NCBI GenBank assembly: GCA_002369295.1
Contig: DFDR01000039.1
Span: 1,145-12,799 of the forward strand
Direction: 5' to 3'
Origin: Desulfovibrionaceae bacterium UBA3823
GTDB taxonomy: Bacteria > Desulfobacterota > Desulfovibrionia > Desulfovibrionales > Desulfovibrionaceae
Length of the DNA: 11,655 nucleotides
Positions 6,088-11,655 of the stretch are shown piece after piece. The translations under genes and the position numbers were made by a program. The notes under the pieces are model-generated. The model was not told the origin of the DNA. It saw nothing but the letters and a program-made list of their open reading frames with translations, and ran no database searches. Position 1 is the stretch's first letter; each line of letters opens with the position of its first letter.

Positions 6088-6275
6088 GCGGGCAGGGCAA
6101 GGGCCGGGGTGCGCCTTGCTCCTGCCGGGAACGGCCCGGAGGCCTTGCGGGCTGCCTCAGGAAAATCCCCAGAGGGCCTCGCCAAAATGGGGGCTTTCCC
6201 GATGTGAAGGCCGAGTGCGCTGTGAGAGTCTGCTGCTGGACGATCTTTCAACGGTCAGACAGCAAGGAGACACTC
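6088..6275 (+). promoter_or_regulatory. Intergenic region upstream of the permease operon
   Basis: This 188-nt stretch separates the response regulator from the permease gene and is the best place for the promoter of the following array. A short stem GCAAGG/CCTTGC (6097-6102, 6114-6119) follows the regulator's stop codon. I cannot identify a clear sigma-70 or sigma-54 promoter. AAGGAG at 6264-6269 is the ribosome site of the permease. Confidence 0.35.
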
Positions 6276-7409
6276 ATGCTTCAGTCACCCGTCCTTTTCC
6301 CCTGCCTGCGTGGCAGCAAAACTCTGGCCCGCGCCGCTGCGGCAGTCCTTCTGGTCGCTGCGACGCTTTGTGCAACCGGCTCCTGGGCAGACGAGCCCGC
6401 GCCGTCAGGCGGACAGGCCGCAGTGCAGGCCCAGCATTCCGCTCAGCCCCAGCCGGCCCCCGCGGCGCTTCAGACGCAGCCTGCCGTGTCCGCCGCCAAG
6501 GCCGGCGAAGCGCAGGCAGCCGAAGCGGCCAAGGCCGCGCCCGCAGCCTCCCAGGACCAGACGGACACCCGCCCCTGGTGGTTCTGGCCCGGATGCCTGC
6601 TCGTCTTCTGCTTCGTGCTCGGCATCATCGCCGTCATGGCAGGCGTGGGCGGCGGCGTGCTCTTCGTGCCGCTGGTTTCGGGATTCTTCCCCTTCCACCT
6701 CGACTTCGTCAGAGGCGCCGGCCTCATGGTGGCCCTTGCCGGCGCCCTCGCAGCCGGCCCCGGCCTCCTGCGCCGCAACCTCGCCAGCCTGCGCCTGGCC
6801 CTGCCCGTGGCGCTCATCGCCTCGGCCTGCTCCATACTCGGCGCCGTCATCGGCCTGGCGCTGCCGACGACCGTCGTGCAGACCTGCCTTGGCTGCACCA
6901 TACTCGGCATTGCCTGCCTGCTGCTCTTTTCCAAGAACTCGGTGCGCCCCGTCGTGACAAAGCAGGACGCCATCGGCATGGCCCTCGGCATGAACGGCTG
7001 CTTCCTCGAGCCCTCCACCGGCGAAGTCGTCGAGTGGAAGACCCACCGCACCGTTGCCGCGCTTCTGCTTTTCATCGTCATCGGCATCATGGCCGGCATG
7101 TTCGGCCTCGGCGCCGGCTGGGCCAACGTGCCCGTGCTCAACCTGCTCATGGGCGTTCCGCTCAAGGTGGGCGTCGGCACCTCCAAGTTCCTGCTCTCCA
7201 TTACCGACACCTCCGCGGCCTGGGTCTATCTCAACCAGGGCTGCGTCATTCCCCTGATGGCCGTCCCCTCCATCGTCGGCCTCATGCTCGGCTCTGTCGT
7301 GGGCGTGCGCCTGCTCGCCATCGCCAAGCCGAAGTTCATCCGGTACATGGTCATCACCGTCCTCTTCTTCTCCGGCATCAAGGCCCTCATGAAGGGCCTC
7401 GGCTGGTAG
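6276..7409 (+). CDS. TSUP (TauE/SafE) family permease with signal peptide and long periplasmic leader
   Basis: 377 residues, ATG chosen by AAGGAG 6 nt upstream. Residues 1-38 look like a cleavable signal peptide (basic start, hydrophobic core, cut after GSWA). Residues 39-100 are Ala/Pro/Gln-rich without obvious fold. From Trp101 on comes a TSUP permease: about eight membrane helices in two related halves, the first with AGVGGGVLFVPLVSGF and the second with FGLGAGWANVPVLNLLMGVP and VGVGTSKFLLSITDTSAAW. The family moves sulfite, sulfonates or other small anions across the inner membrane; the exact substrate cannot be read here. The N-terminal leader is unusual, as typical members start with the first helix. 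A charged central loop (GFLEPSTGEVVEWKTH-like, near residues 243-258) separates the halves. The next gene is 21 nt downstream and encodes a small membrane protein; the sensor kinase follows, suggesting the transported anion is linked to signalling. Confidence 0.9.
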   Translation: MLQSPVLFPCLRGSKTLARAAAAVLLVAATLCATGSWADEPAPSGGQAAVQAQHSAQPQPAPAALQTQPAVSAAKAGEAQAAEAAKAAPAASQDQTDTRPWWFWPGCLLVFCFVLGIIAVMAGVGGGVLFVPLVSGFFPFHLDFVRGAGLMVALAGALAAGPGLLRRNLASLRLALPVALIASACSILGAVIGLALPTTVVQTCLGCTILGIACLLLFSKNSVRPVVTKQDAIGMALGMNGCFLEPSTGEVVEWKTHRTVAALLLFIVIGIMAGMFGLGAGWANVPVLNLLMGVPLKVGVGTSKFLLSITDTSAAWVYLNQGCVIPLMAVPSIVGLMLGSVVGVRLLAIAKPKFIRYMVITVLFFSGIKALMKGLGW

Positions 7410-7430
7410 GCTGTACAAAGGAGATCCCCA

Positions 7431-7877
7431 ATGTCCGAAGAAAAGCAGATGCTTAACGAAGCCACGCTGAAGAAGGTCGCCGCCAGCCCTGCCCAGCAGC
7501 GCTACGCCACCACTCTCTACTACGGGGCCATCGCCAGCTTCGTTCTCATGCTCGCCACCTACGCCCTCTATGTGACGGGCATCCTCGCGCCGCTGGTGCC
7601 GCTGGACGAGATGCCGAAGCTCTGGGTGCACAACGCGGCAGCCTACCGCGCGGCGGCCGGCATCCCCCAGGGCTGGGGATGGGTGCGCCTCGTGGGCTCG
7701 GGCGACATGGCCAACTTCATCGGCATCGCCCTGCTCGCCAGCGTGACGCTGGTCTGCTACGCCCAGCTTGCGTGGTCCTTTATAAAGTCGAAGGAGAGGA
7801 TTATGCTGGCCATCGCCATCCTCGAACTCGCCGTCCTGCTGCTGGCCGCCTCGGGCGTGCTCGTCTCCTCGCATTAG
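7431..7877 (+). CDS. Small three-helix membrane protein, DUF1634-like
   Basis: 148 residues. AAGGAG at 7418-7423 precedes the ATG. A polar N-terminus (1-28) is followed by a membrane helix at about 29-50, a loop of about 45 residues with Trp and Gly (KLWVHNAAAYRAAAG, WGWVRLVGSGD), and two more helices at about 96-117 and 125-145 separated by the short basic turn KSKER. The arrangement of the last two helices resembles DUF1634 proteins, which are commonly encoded beside TSUP permeases; the long loop between helices 1 and 2 is larger than I expect. It may be an accessory subunit of the permease upstream (21-nt gap). The loop probably faces the periplasm if the N-terminus is cytoplasmic. Function is inferred from context only. 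Confidence 0.7.
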   Translation: MSEEKQMLNEATLKKVAASPAQQRYATTLYYGAIASFVLMLATYALYVTGILAPLVPLDEMPKLWVHNAAAYRAAAGIPQGWGWVRLVGSGDMANFIGIALLASVTLVCYAQLAWSFIKSKERIMLAIAILELAVLLLAASGVLVSSH

Positions 7878-7944
7878 GCCCGGAGGCCTTCAGCTCCGTC
7901 CCGGCTCCGAGGGGCCAGGGCGGAGCCGGCCAAGGAGTTGGGTC

Positions 7945-9660
7945 ATGCTCGATGCCTTTGTCAACGGATTCAAACGGCTCTGGGAAGTTTCCGACGACGT
8001 GTCGCCGCAGCGCTACCGCGCGCTGGGACGCCTGCTCTCCTCGCTGATGATAGTGGTTTCGGTCGCGCCCCTGCTGGTGCTCTCCTGGATCAACTACAAC
8101 CAGTACCAGGCCTCCATGGCGCGCGAGATTGAAGTGCCCCTGCGCGACGTGGTGCAGCGCACCCGCACGGCGCTGGAGGTGCTCCTCGGCGAGCGCCTTT
8201 CCACAGTCAGCCTCATTTCCGAGGCCTACAGCTTCGAAAAGCTGGCCAGCGACGGAGACCTTGCCAAGATATTCCACGCCATGCGCAGCGAGTTCGACGG
8301 CTTCGTGGACCTTGGGCTCATCAACGAAGAAGGCCGCCAGGTTGCCTACGTCGGTCCCTACGAGCTCAAGAACGTCGACTATTCCGACCAGCCCTGGTGG
8401 CGCGAGGTGCAGGTGCACCGCAAGGTCGTCTCCGACATCCTGTCGGGCGCCCGCGGCACGCCGCACCTGGTGCTGGCCGTGGGGCATCTGGGCGAAGGCG
8501 GCAGAAGCTGGGTCCTCAAGGCCACCATCGAAACCCGCCAGCTCGACCGCCTGCTGGCAACAGTCGGCCAGTCCGGCGAGACGGACATCTTCCTCGTCAA
8601 CAGGGAGCGCATCCTGCAGACGGCATCGGCCAACTTCGGAGGCCTTTTCAAGAAGTGCCCGCTCGATCTTCCCCAGGCAAGCTGGAACATCACCGCCGGC
8701 CGGGTTTCCGCTCCGGACGGCTCCCGCTTCGCGGCCGCCTATGCGAGCGTGCCGGACACGAACCTCATGCTTGTGGCCGTCAAGCCGGAGGCGGACTTCA
8801 TGAAGCCCCTGAGCGCCCTGCAGACCGACATCCTGCTCGTGCTCGCGCTCGGCGTCGCCCTCATCTTCGTCATGACCGTCGTGCCCATGAAGCTGCTCAT
8901 GAAGCGCCTGCAGGCCTCGGACGAGCGGCGCGTGGCGGTCTTCGCCCAGATGGAGCACACCCAAAAGCTCTCCTCCATAGGCAGGCTGGCGGCCGGCGTC
9001 GCCCACGAGGTGAACAATCCGCTGGCCATCATCAACGAGAAGTCCGGACTTGCCCTGGACTACATCAACGCAGCCGGAGACTTCCCCAGAAAGGAGCGCG
9101 TCGCCGAACTTATCGGCAGCATTGGCCAGGCCGTGGACCGCGCCCGCGGCATCACCCACCGCCTGCTTGGCTTCTCCCGGCGGATGGAGGCCAACATGCA
9201 GCAGATGCAGCTGGCCGAGGTCATCGAGGAGACCATAAGCTTCGTGGAGCGCGACGCCCAGCGCCGCGGGGTGGCGCTCACCGCCAGCCTCGACCGCGGA
9301 CTTCCCGAAGTCACCAGCGACCGCGGCCAGCTCCAGCAGGTTTTCCTCAACCTCGTCGGCAACGCCGTGCAGGCAACGGCCGAGGGGGGCAGGGTGGAGG
9401 TGACGCTCAGGGGTCTCGACAAGGACTTCGTCGAAGTCGCCGTTGCCGACACCGGATGCGGCATGAGCGCGGAAGTCGTCAGCCATATTTTCGAGCCGTT
9501 CTACACGACGAAGAAGGAAAACGGGCATGGCCTCGGCCTCTTCATCACCTACGGCATCGTGCGGCGCCTTGGCGGGGAAATCTCCGTCGAGAGCGAGGAA
9601 GGCAAGGGAACGGCCTTCAGGGTCGCCATTCCCTACGTCAAACCGGAGAAGCAGGCCTAG
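7945..9660 (+). CDS. Membrane sensor histidine kinase with extracytoplasmic Cache-like domain
   Basis: 571 residues; AAGGAG at 7931-7936 supports the ATG. A short cytoplasmic start is followed by a membrane helix at about 30-49, a sensing region (50-290) and a second helix (about 296-318). The sensing region holds GLINEEGRQVAYVGPYEL, YSDQPWWREV and HLVLAVGHLGEGGRSWVLKA, the pattern of double-Cache domains that bind small molecules outside the membrane. The kinase core has the H-box LAAGVAHEVNNPLAIIN with His354, the N-box LNLVGNAVQA (Asn473), the G1 box VADTGCGM (Asp502), FEPFYTTK and the G2 box GHGLGLFI. No HAMP domain is obvious between helix 2 and the H-box, only a short linker. It should autophosphorylate on His354 and pass the phosphate to the receivers that follow, the first only 19 nt downstream. 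The ligand may be the anion handled by the upstream permease (inference). Confidence 0.93.
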   Translation: MLDAFVNGFKRLWEVSDDVSPQRYRALGRLLSSLMIVVSVAPLLVLSWINYNQYQASMAREIEVPLRDVVQRTRTALEVLLGERLSTVSLISEAYSFEKLASDGDLAKIFHAMRSEFDGFVDLGLINEEGRQVAYVGPYELKNVDYSDQPWWREVQVHRKVVSDILSGARGTPHLVLAVGHLGEGGRSWVLKATIETRQLDRLLATVGQSGETDIFLVNRERILQTASANFGGLFKKCPLDLPQASWNITAGRVSAPDGSRFAAAYASVPDTNLMLVAVKPEADFMKPLSALQTDILLVLALGVALIFVMTVVPMKLLMKRLQASDERRVAVFAQMEHTQKLSSIGRLAAGVAHEVNNPLAIINEKSGLALDYINAAGDFPRKERVAELIGSIGQAVDRARGITHRLLGFSRRMEANMQQMQLAEVIEETISFVERDAQRRGVALTASLDRGLPEVTSDRGQLQQVFLNLVGNAVQATAEGGRVEVTLRGLDKDFVEVAVADTGCGMSAEVVSHIFEPFYTTKKENGHGLGLFITYGIVRRLGGEISVESEEGKGTAFRVAIPYVKPEKQA

Positions 9661-9679
9661 CTTGCAGGGAGGTTAGCTC

Positions 9680-10078
9680 ATGGGACTGAAGCTGCTGCTT
9701 GCAGACGACGAGACGGATTACGTGGACACGCTGGCCGAGCGGCTGGAACTGCGAGGCTACGAGGTCAAGGTTGTTCACGACGGCACGTCGGCGCTCACCA
9801 GCGTGGAAAACGACATGCCCGACGTGGCCGTGCTCGACCTCTTCATGCCGGGCCTGCCCGGCACGAAGGTGCTCGCCGAGCTCAACCGCCGCCATCCCGG
9901 CCTGCCCGTCGTGCTCATCACAGGGCAGACCGGCGAGAACGCCTGCGGCGATGGACCGGCCCAGCAGGCCTTCGCCTGCCTGACCAAGCCGGTCGACTTC
10001 AGCGACTTCATCAGGATTGTGACCGACGCGGCCAAGTCCAGGGTCGGCGCCGGCAAAGAGGAGTCTGCGCATGGATAG
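9680..10078 (+). CDS. Stand-alone response regulator receiver
   Basis: 132 residues made up of one receiver domain and a short tail. Acidic pair Asp9-Asp10, phosphoacceptor Asp53 in VLDLFMPG, Thr81 in VLITGQTG and Lys103 in LTKPVD are all present, so it should be phosphorylated. GGGAGG at 9667-9672 precedes the ATG. There is no output domain, so it probably acts as a phosphate carrier, sink or protein-binding switch. It starts 19 nt after the kinase and its last 8 nt overlap the next gene, the tightest coupling in the array. The loop between Thr81 and Lys103 (GENACGDGPAQQAFA) is atypical: the usual Gly-Ala before Phe/Leu-x-Lys is replaced. Confidence 0.92.
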   Translation: MGLKLLLADDETDYVDTLAERLELRGYEVKVVHDGTSALTSVENDMPDVAVLDLFMPGLPGTKVLAELNRRHPGLPVVLITGQTGENACGDGPAQQAFACLTKPVDFSDFIRIVTDAAKSRVGAGKEESAHG

Positions 10079-10748
10079 AAGCGAATGCTCGTCGCGCCTG
10101 CTCGCCTCGGCGATGCACGAGATGCGCAACGCCCTTGCCGTCATCCGCGAGTGCGTCGGGCTGGCCAGCGACGTTGCCCGCCTTCAGGCCCGGGGCGGAG
10201 AGGCTGCCAGAAGCATACCCAAGGGCATGACGGCCCGGACGGTGCAGGACCTGGACGAGGTGCAGAACCAGGTCAGCAGGGCTTCGGAAATAGCCGATGC
10301 CGTGGACTTCCTCGGCGAGGCCTCGGCTGCGTCCGGACGTTCTGCCCAGTGCGACCTGGCGCGCGTGGCCTCGGTGTTCTGCGTGCTGGCCAGGCGCCGC
10401 GCCAGGGCCTTTCACATGGAGCTGCTGGCCGAGGCGTGCGAGGAGCCTGTGTGGTGCGCCAGAGACGCCATGGACGTCCTCATCGACCTGCTCGCCGTCT
10501 TCGACATTTGCGCCTCGGCCGGCGGCGACGTGCAGGTGCGCTTCAAGGCCCAGCGGCGCAAGGAAGGGCCCGGCGTGCTCGTCAGCCTGGGCGCGGGCGG
10601 CGCGACCAGGGACATGGTCGTCGCAGCGCTTGCGGGCAGCGGAAGCCTCATGCCCGACCAGGGCGGCTGGGCTTCGCGCCTCGTGCCCTGGGTGAGCGGC
10701 GATGCAAAGCATTTCTGGCTGTCCCTGGGTGCAGGGCAGACAGCCTAA
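10071..10748 (+). CDS. Degenerate histidine kinase / candidate histidine phosphotransferase
   Basis: 225 residues, no membrane helix. GAGGAG at 10058-10063 lies before the ATG, which overlaps the receiver gene by 8 nt. The N-terminus carries a good H-box, SAMHEMRNALAVIRECVG, with His16 followed by Glu and the R-N-x-LA pattern of HisKA-type dimerisation domains, then a second long helix (about 55-85). The rest (about 110-220) sits where an ATP-binding domain should be, and some spacing is kept (LIDLLAVFDICASAGGDVQV, then HFWLSLGAG at the end), but the N-box Asn and the DxGxG and GxGLG motifs are missing. That is the architecture of phosphotransferases such as Spo0B and ChpT, which have a kinase-like dimer domain and a non-functional ATPase fold. 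I infer it relays phosphate between the flanking receivers; a regulatory pseudokinase or phosphatase is the alternative. Confidence 0.7.
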   Translation: MDRSECSSRLLASAMHEMRNALAVIRECVGLASDVARLQARGGEAARSIPKGMTARTVQDLDEVQNQVSRASEIADAVDFLGEASAASGRSAQCDLARVASVFCVLARRRARAFHMELLAEACEEPVWCARDAMDVLIDLLAVFDICASAGGDVQVRFKAQRRKEGPGVLVSLGAGGATRDMVVAALAGSGSLMPDQGGWASRLVPWVSGDAKHFWLSLGAGQTA

Positions 10749-10753
10749 CGCAG

Positions 10754-10772
10754 CCGGAGCCCGCAGCTCCGG
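10754..10772 (+). repeat. Intercistronic hairpin
   Basis: CCGGAGC (10754-10760) and GCTCCGG (10766-10772) form a perfect 7-bp stem with a 5-nt loop, 5 nt after the stop codon of the degenerate kinase and 20 nt before the next start. No T run follows. It could cause partial termination or mark an mRNA processing boundary that sets different levels for the next receiver. Confidence 0.5.
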
Positions 10773-10792
10773 AGGCACAGCAAGGAGTCGTT

Positions 10793-11263
10793 ATGACCAA
10801 GGAACCCATCAAAATTCTCCTCGTCGACGACGAGGTCCAATTTGTCGACACTCTGAAGGACAGGCTCTACCTGCGCGGCTTCGAGGCCGCCGTCGCCTAC
10901 AGCGGCGAGGAGGGCCTGGAGAAGGTAAAGAAGAATCCGCCTGACGTCATCGTCCTCGACCTGCGCATGCCCGGCATCGATGGGTTCGAGGTGCTCCGCG
11001 CGGTCAAGAAGACCAATCCCGACGTCCAGGTCATCATCCTGACGGGACACGGCGGCGACGCCGAAGAGGCTTCCGCCATCCGCATGGGCGCCTACAGCTT
11101 CCTGCGCAAGCCCATGGACATCGACGACCTGCTGGGCTGCATCCGCCTCGCCTACCGCGACCGCGTGGAAAAGCCCTACGTGGCCGCGGCCATGGCCGAA
11201 GGCGGGGACTTCGATACGGCCCGCGAAGTCATGCGGGAAAAGGATTTGCTCAAGGACGCCTAG
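10793..11263 (+). CDS. Stand-alone response regulator receiver with C-terminal tail
   Basis: 156 residues. AAGGAG at 10782-10787 is 5 nt before the ATG. The receiver (about 6-125) is canonical: Asp12-Asp13, phosphoacceptor Asp56 in VLDLRMPG, Thr84 in ILTGHGGD and Lys106 in FLRKPMD. The remaining 30 residues (KPYVAAAMAEGGDFDTARE and on) are too few for an output domain and look like a short helix, perhaps a docking element. It is more Lys/Glu-rich and closer to the family consensus than the receiver at 9680, so the two are not recent duplicates. It follows the degenerate kinase by 44 nt. Likely a downstream acceptor in the same relay. Confidence 0.92.
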   Translation: MTKEPIKILLVDDEVQFVDTLKDRLYLRGFEAAVAYSGEEGLEKVKKNPPDVIVLDLRMPGIDGFEVLRAVKKTNPDVQVIILTGHGGDAEEASAIRMGAYSFLRKPMDIDDLLGCIRLAYRDRVEKPYVAAAMAEGGDFDTAREVMREKDLLKDA

Positions 11264-11357
11264 CGCGTTCCCATCATCCTCTCCGGCGGGGGGCGGGGGG
11301 AGCCCCGGCCTCCCGGCCCGGGAGGGTGCGCAAGGCAAGGTCGCAGGAGGTGCAGCC
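11264..11357. other. G-rich intergenic stretch with an 8-bp-arm palindrome
   Basis: CCTCCCGG-C-CCGGGAGG (11309-11325) is a perfect palindrome, preceded by a G-rich run (11286-11301) with two blocks of six Gs. A stable stem in the RNA is expected; no T run follows, so it is not a standard terminator. AGGAGG at 11345-11350 is the ribosome site of the next gene. Confidence 0.5.
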
Positions 11358-11655
11358 ATGGACGTGCTTGTCGTCGACGATGAAAGGGCCTTTGCCCAGC
11401 TGCTTGCCGAGCGGCTCAGGCTGAGGGGCTACGCCGTCAGGCTTGCCGGAACGGCCGAAGACGCCCTGGCGCAGATGGAGGAGTCGCCAAGCGACTGCGC
11501 GCTGCTGGACGTGGGTCTGCCCGGCATGGACGGGCTCAGCCTGCTGGAGCAGATCCGCCGGAAATGGCCCGGCACGGCCTGCTGCATGCTCACGGGCGCG
11601 TCCCAGGTGGACGCCGCGGCAAAAGCCCTGCGCCACGGCGCCTTCGACTGGCTTA
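11358..11655 (+). CDS. Response regulator receiver (partial, runs off the right edge)
   Basis: The first 99 codons are visible. AGGAGG at 11345-11350 is 7 nt before the ATG. The receiver has Asp7-Asp8, phosphoacceptor Asp51 in LLDVGLPG and Thr79 in CMLTGAS; the conserved Lys should lie just beyond the edge, after HGAFDWL. Whether an output domain (for example AAA+/DNA-binding or kinase) follows cannot be told from this window. It is the third receiver after the kinase in a row and the fourth response regulator in the region, and shares the AERLRLRGY-type first helix with the receiver at 9680 (AERLELRGY), suggesting common descent. Confidence 0.9.
   Translation, partial: MDVLVVDDERAFAQLLAERLRLRGYAVRLAGTAEDALAQMEESPSDCALLDVGLPGMDGLSLLEQIRRKWPGTACCMLTGASQVDAAAKALRHGAFDWL

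Noticed and set aside
6405..7874. 489-codon open frame on the minus strand
   Set aside because: It lies antisense to the permease and small membrane protein, and its composition (Gly, His, Asp, Glu-rich) is a shadow of hydrophobic codons.
7801..9528. 575-codon open frame on the minus strand
   Set aside because: It lies antisense to the histidine kinase, whose motifs are complete; the minus-strand translation is His/Gly/Glu/Leu-rich without family features, as expected opposite GC-rich coding DNA.
10085..10792. In-frame extension upstream of the receiver at 10793
   Set aside because: It overlaps the degenerate kinase, reads as low-complexity Arg/Gly, and the receiver has its own AAGGAG and ATG.

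Overview
The window looks like a chromosome segment from a GC-rich, Gram-negative, signalling-rich bacterium. A sulfate-reducer-like relative of Desulfovibrionaceae is my best guess, but it is only an inference: it rests on GC-rich codon use, strong AGGAG-type ribosome binding sites, and a membrane transporter packed with a Cache-type sensor kinase and several single-domain receivers. No rRNA, tRNA or CRISPR array is visible.

Left third (about 1-3200) is accessory DNA in decay. At the left edge is the N-terminal fragment of a minus-strand protein, possibly an IS110-type transposase. Next come three phage-like genes that each read correctly only if single-base indels are repaired: an unknown 130-residue protein (256-648), a Cro/YdaS-like regulator on the minus strand (928-660) and a CI-like helix-turn-helix regulator with a coiled-coil tail (1019-1481). 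The 90 bp between the two divergent regulators holds a 10-bp inverted repeat that looks like their operators. An intact, AT-rich class II Fic adenylyltransferase gene (1552-2658) follows and is clearly foreign to its surroundings. It is followed by a 12-bp inverted repeat, a truncated DUF2442-type gene, a perfect 28-bp palindrome exactly at the break, and the C-terminal stump of an ISAs1-type transposase ending near 3185.

Middle (3342-5430): a TMEM43-family membrane protein with a Pro-Tyr-Gly-Gln repeat tail, followed by about 720 bp in which I see no convincing gene.

Right half (5431-11655): all on the plus strand. A NarL/FixJ-type response regulator comes first, after which a compact array begins at 6276: a TSUP (TauE/SafE) permease with a long periplasmic leader, a small DUF1634-like three-helix membrane protein, a Cache-type membrane histidine kinase, a stand-alone receiver, a soluble protein with a good histidine H-box but no recognisable ATP-binding domain, another stand-alone receiver with a short tail, and a further receiver cut off by the right edge. 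The spacings (21, 67, 19, -8, 44 and 94 nt) suggest one transcription unit. My reading is that the kinase senses a periplasmic signal linked to the anion handled by the permease, and that phosphate passes through several receivers, with the degenerate kinase as a candidate phosphotransferase. This multi-receiver relay is the most likely new system here, and the decayed phage switch is the most striking sequence-level observation.
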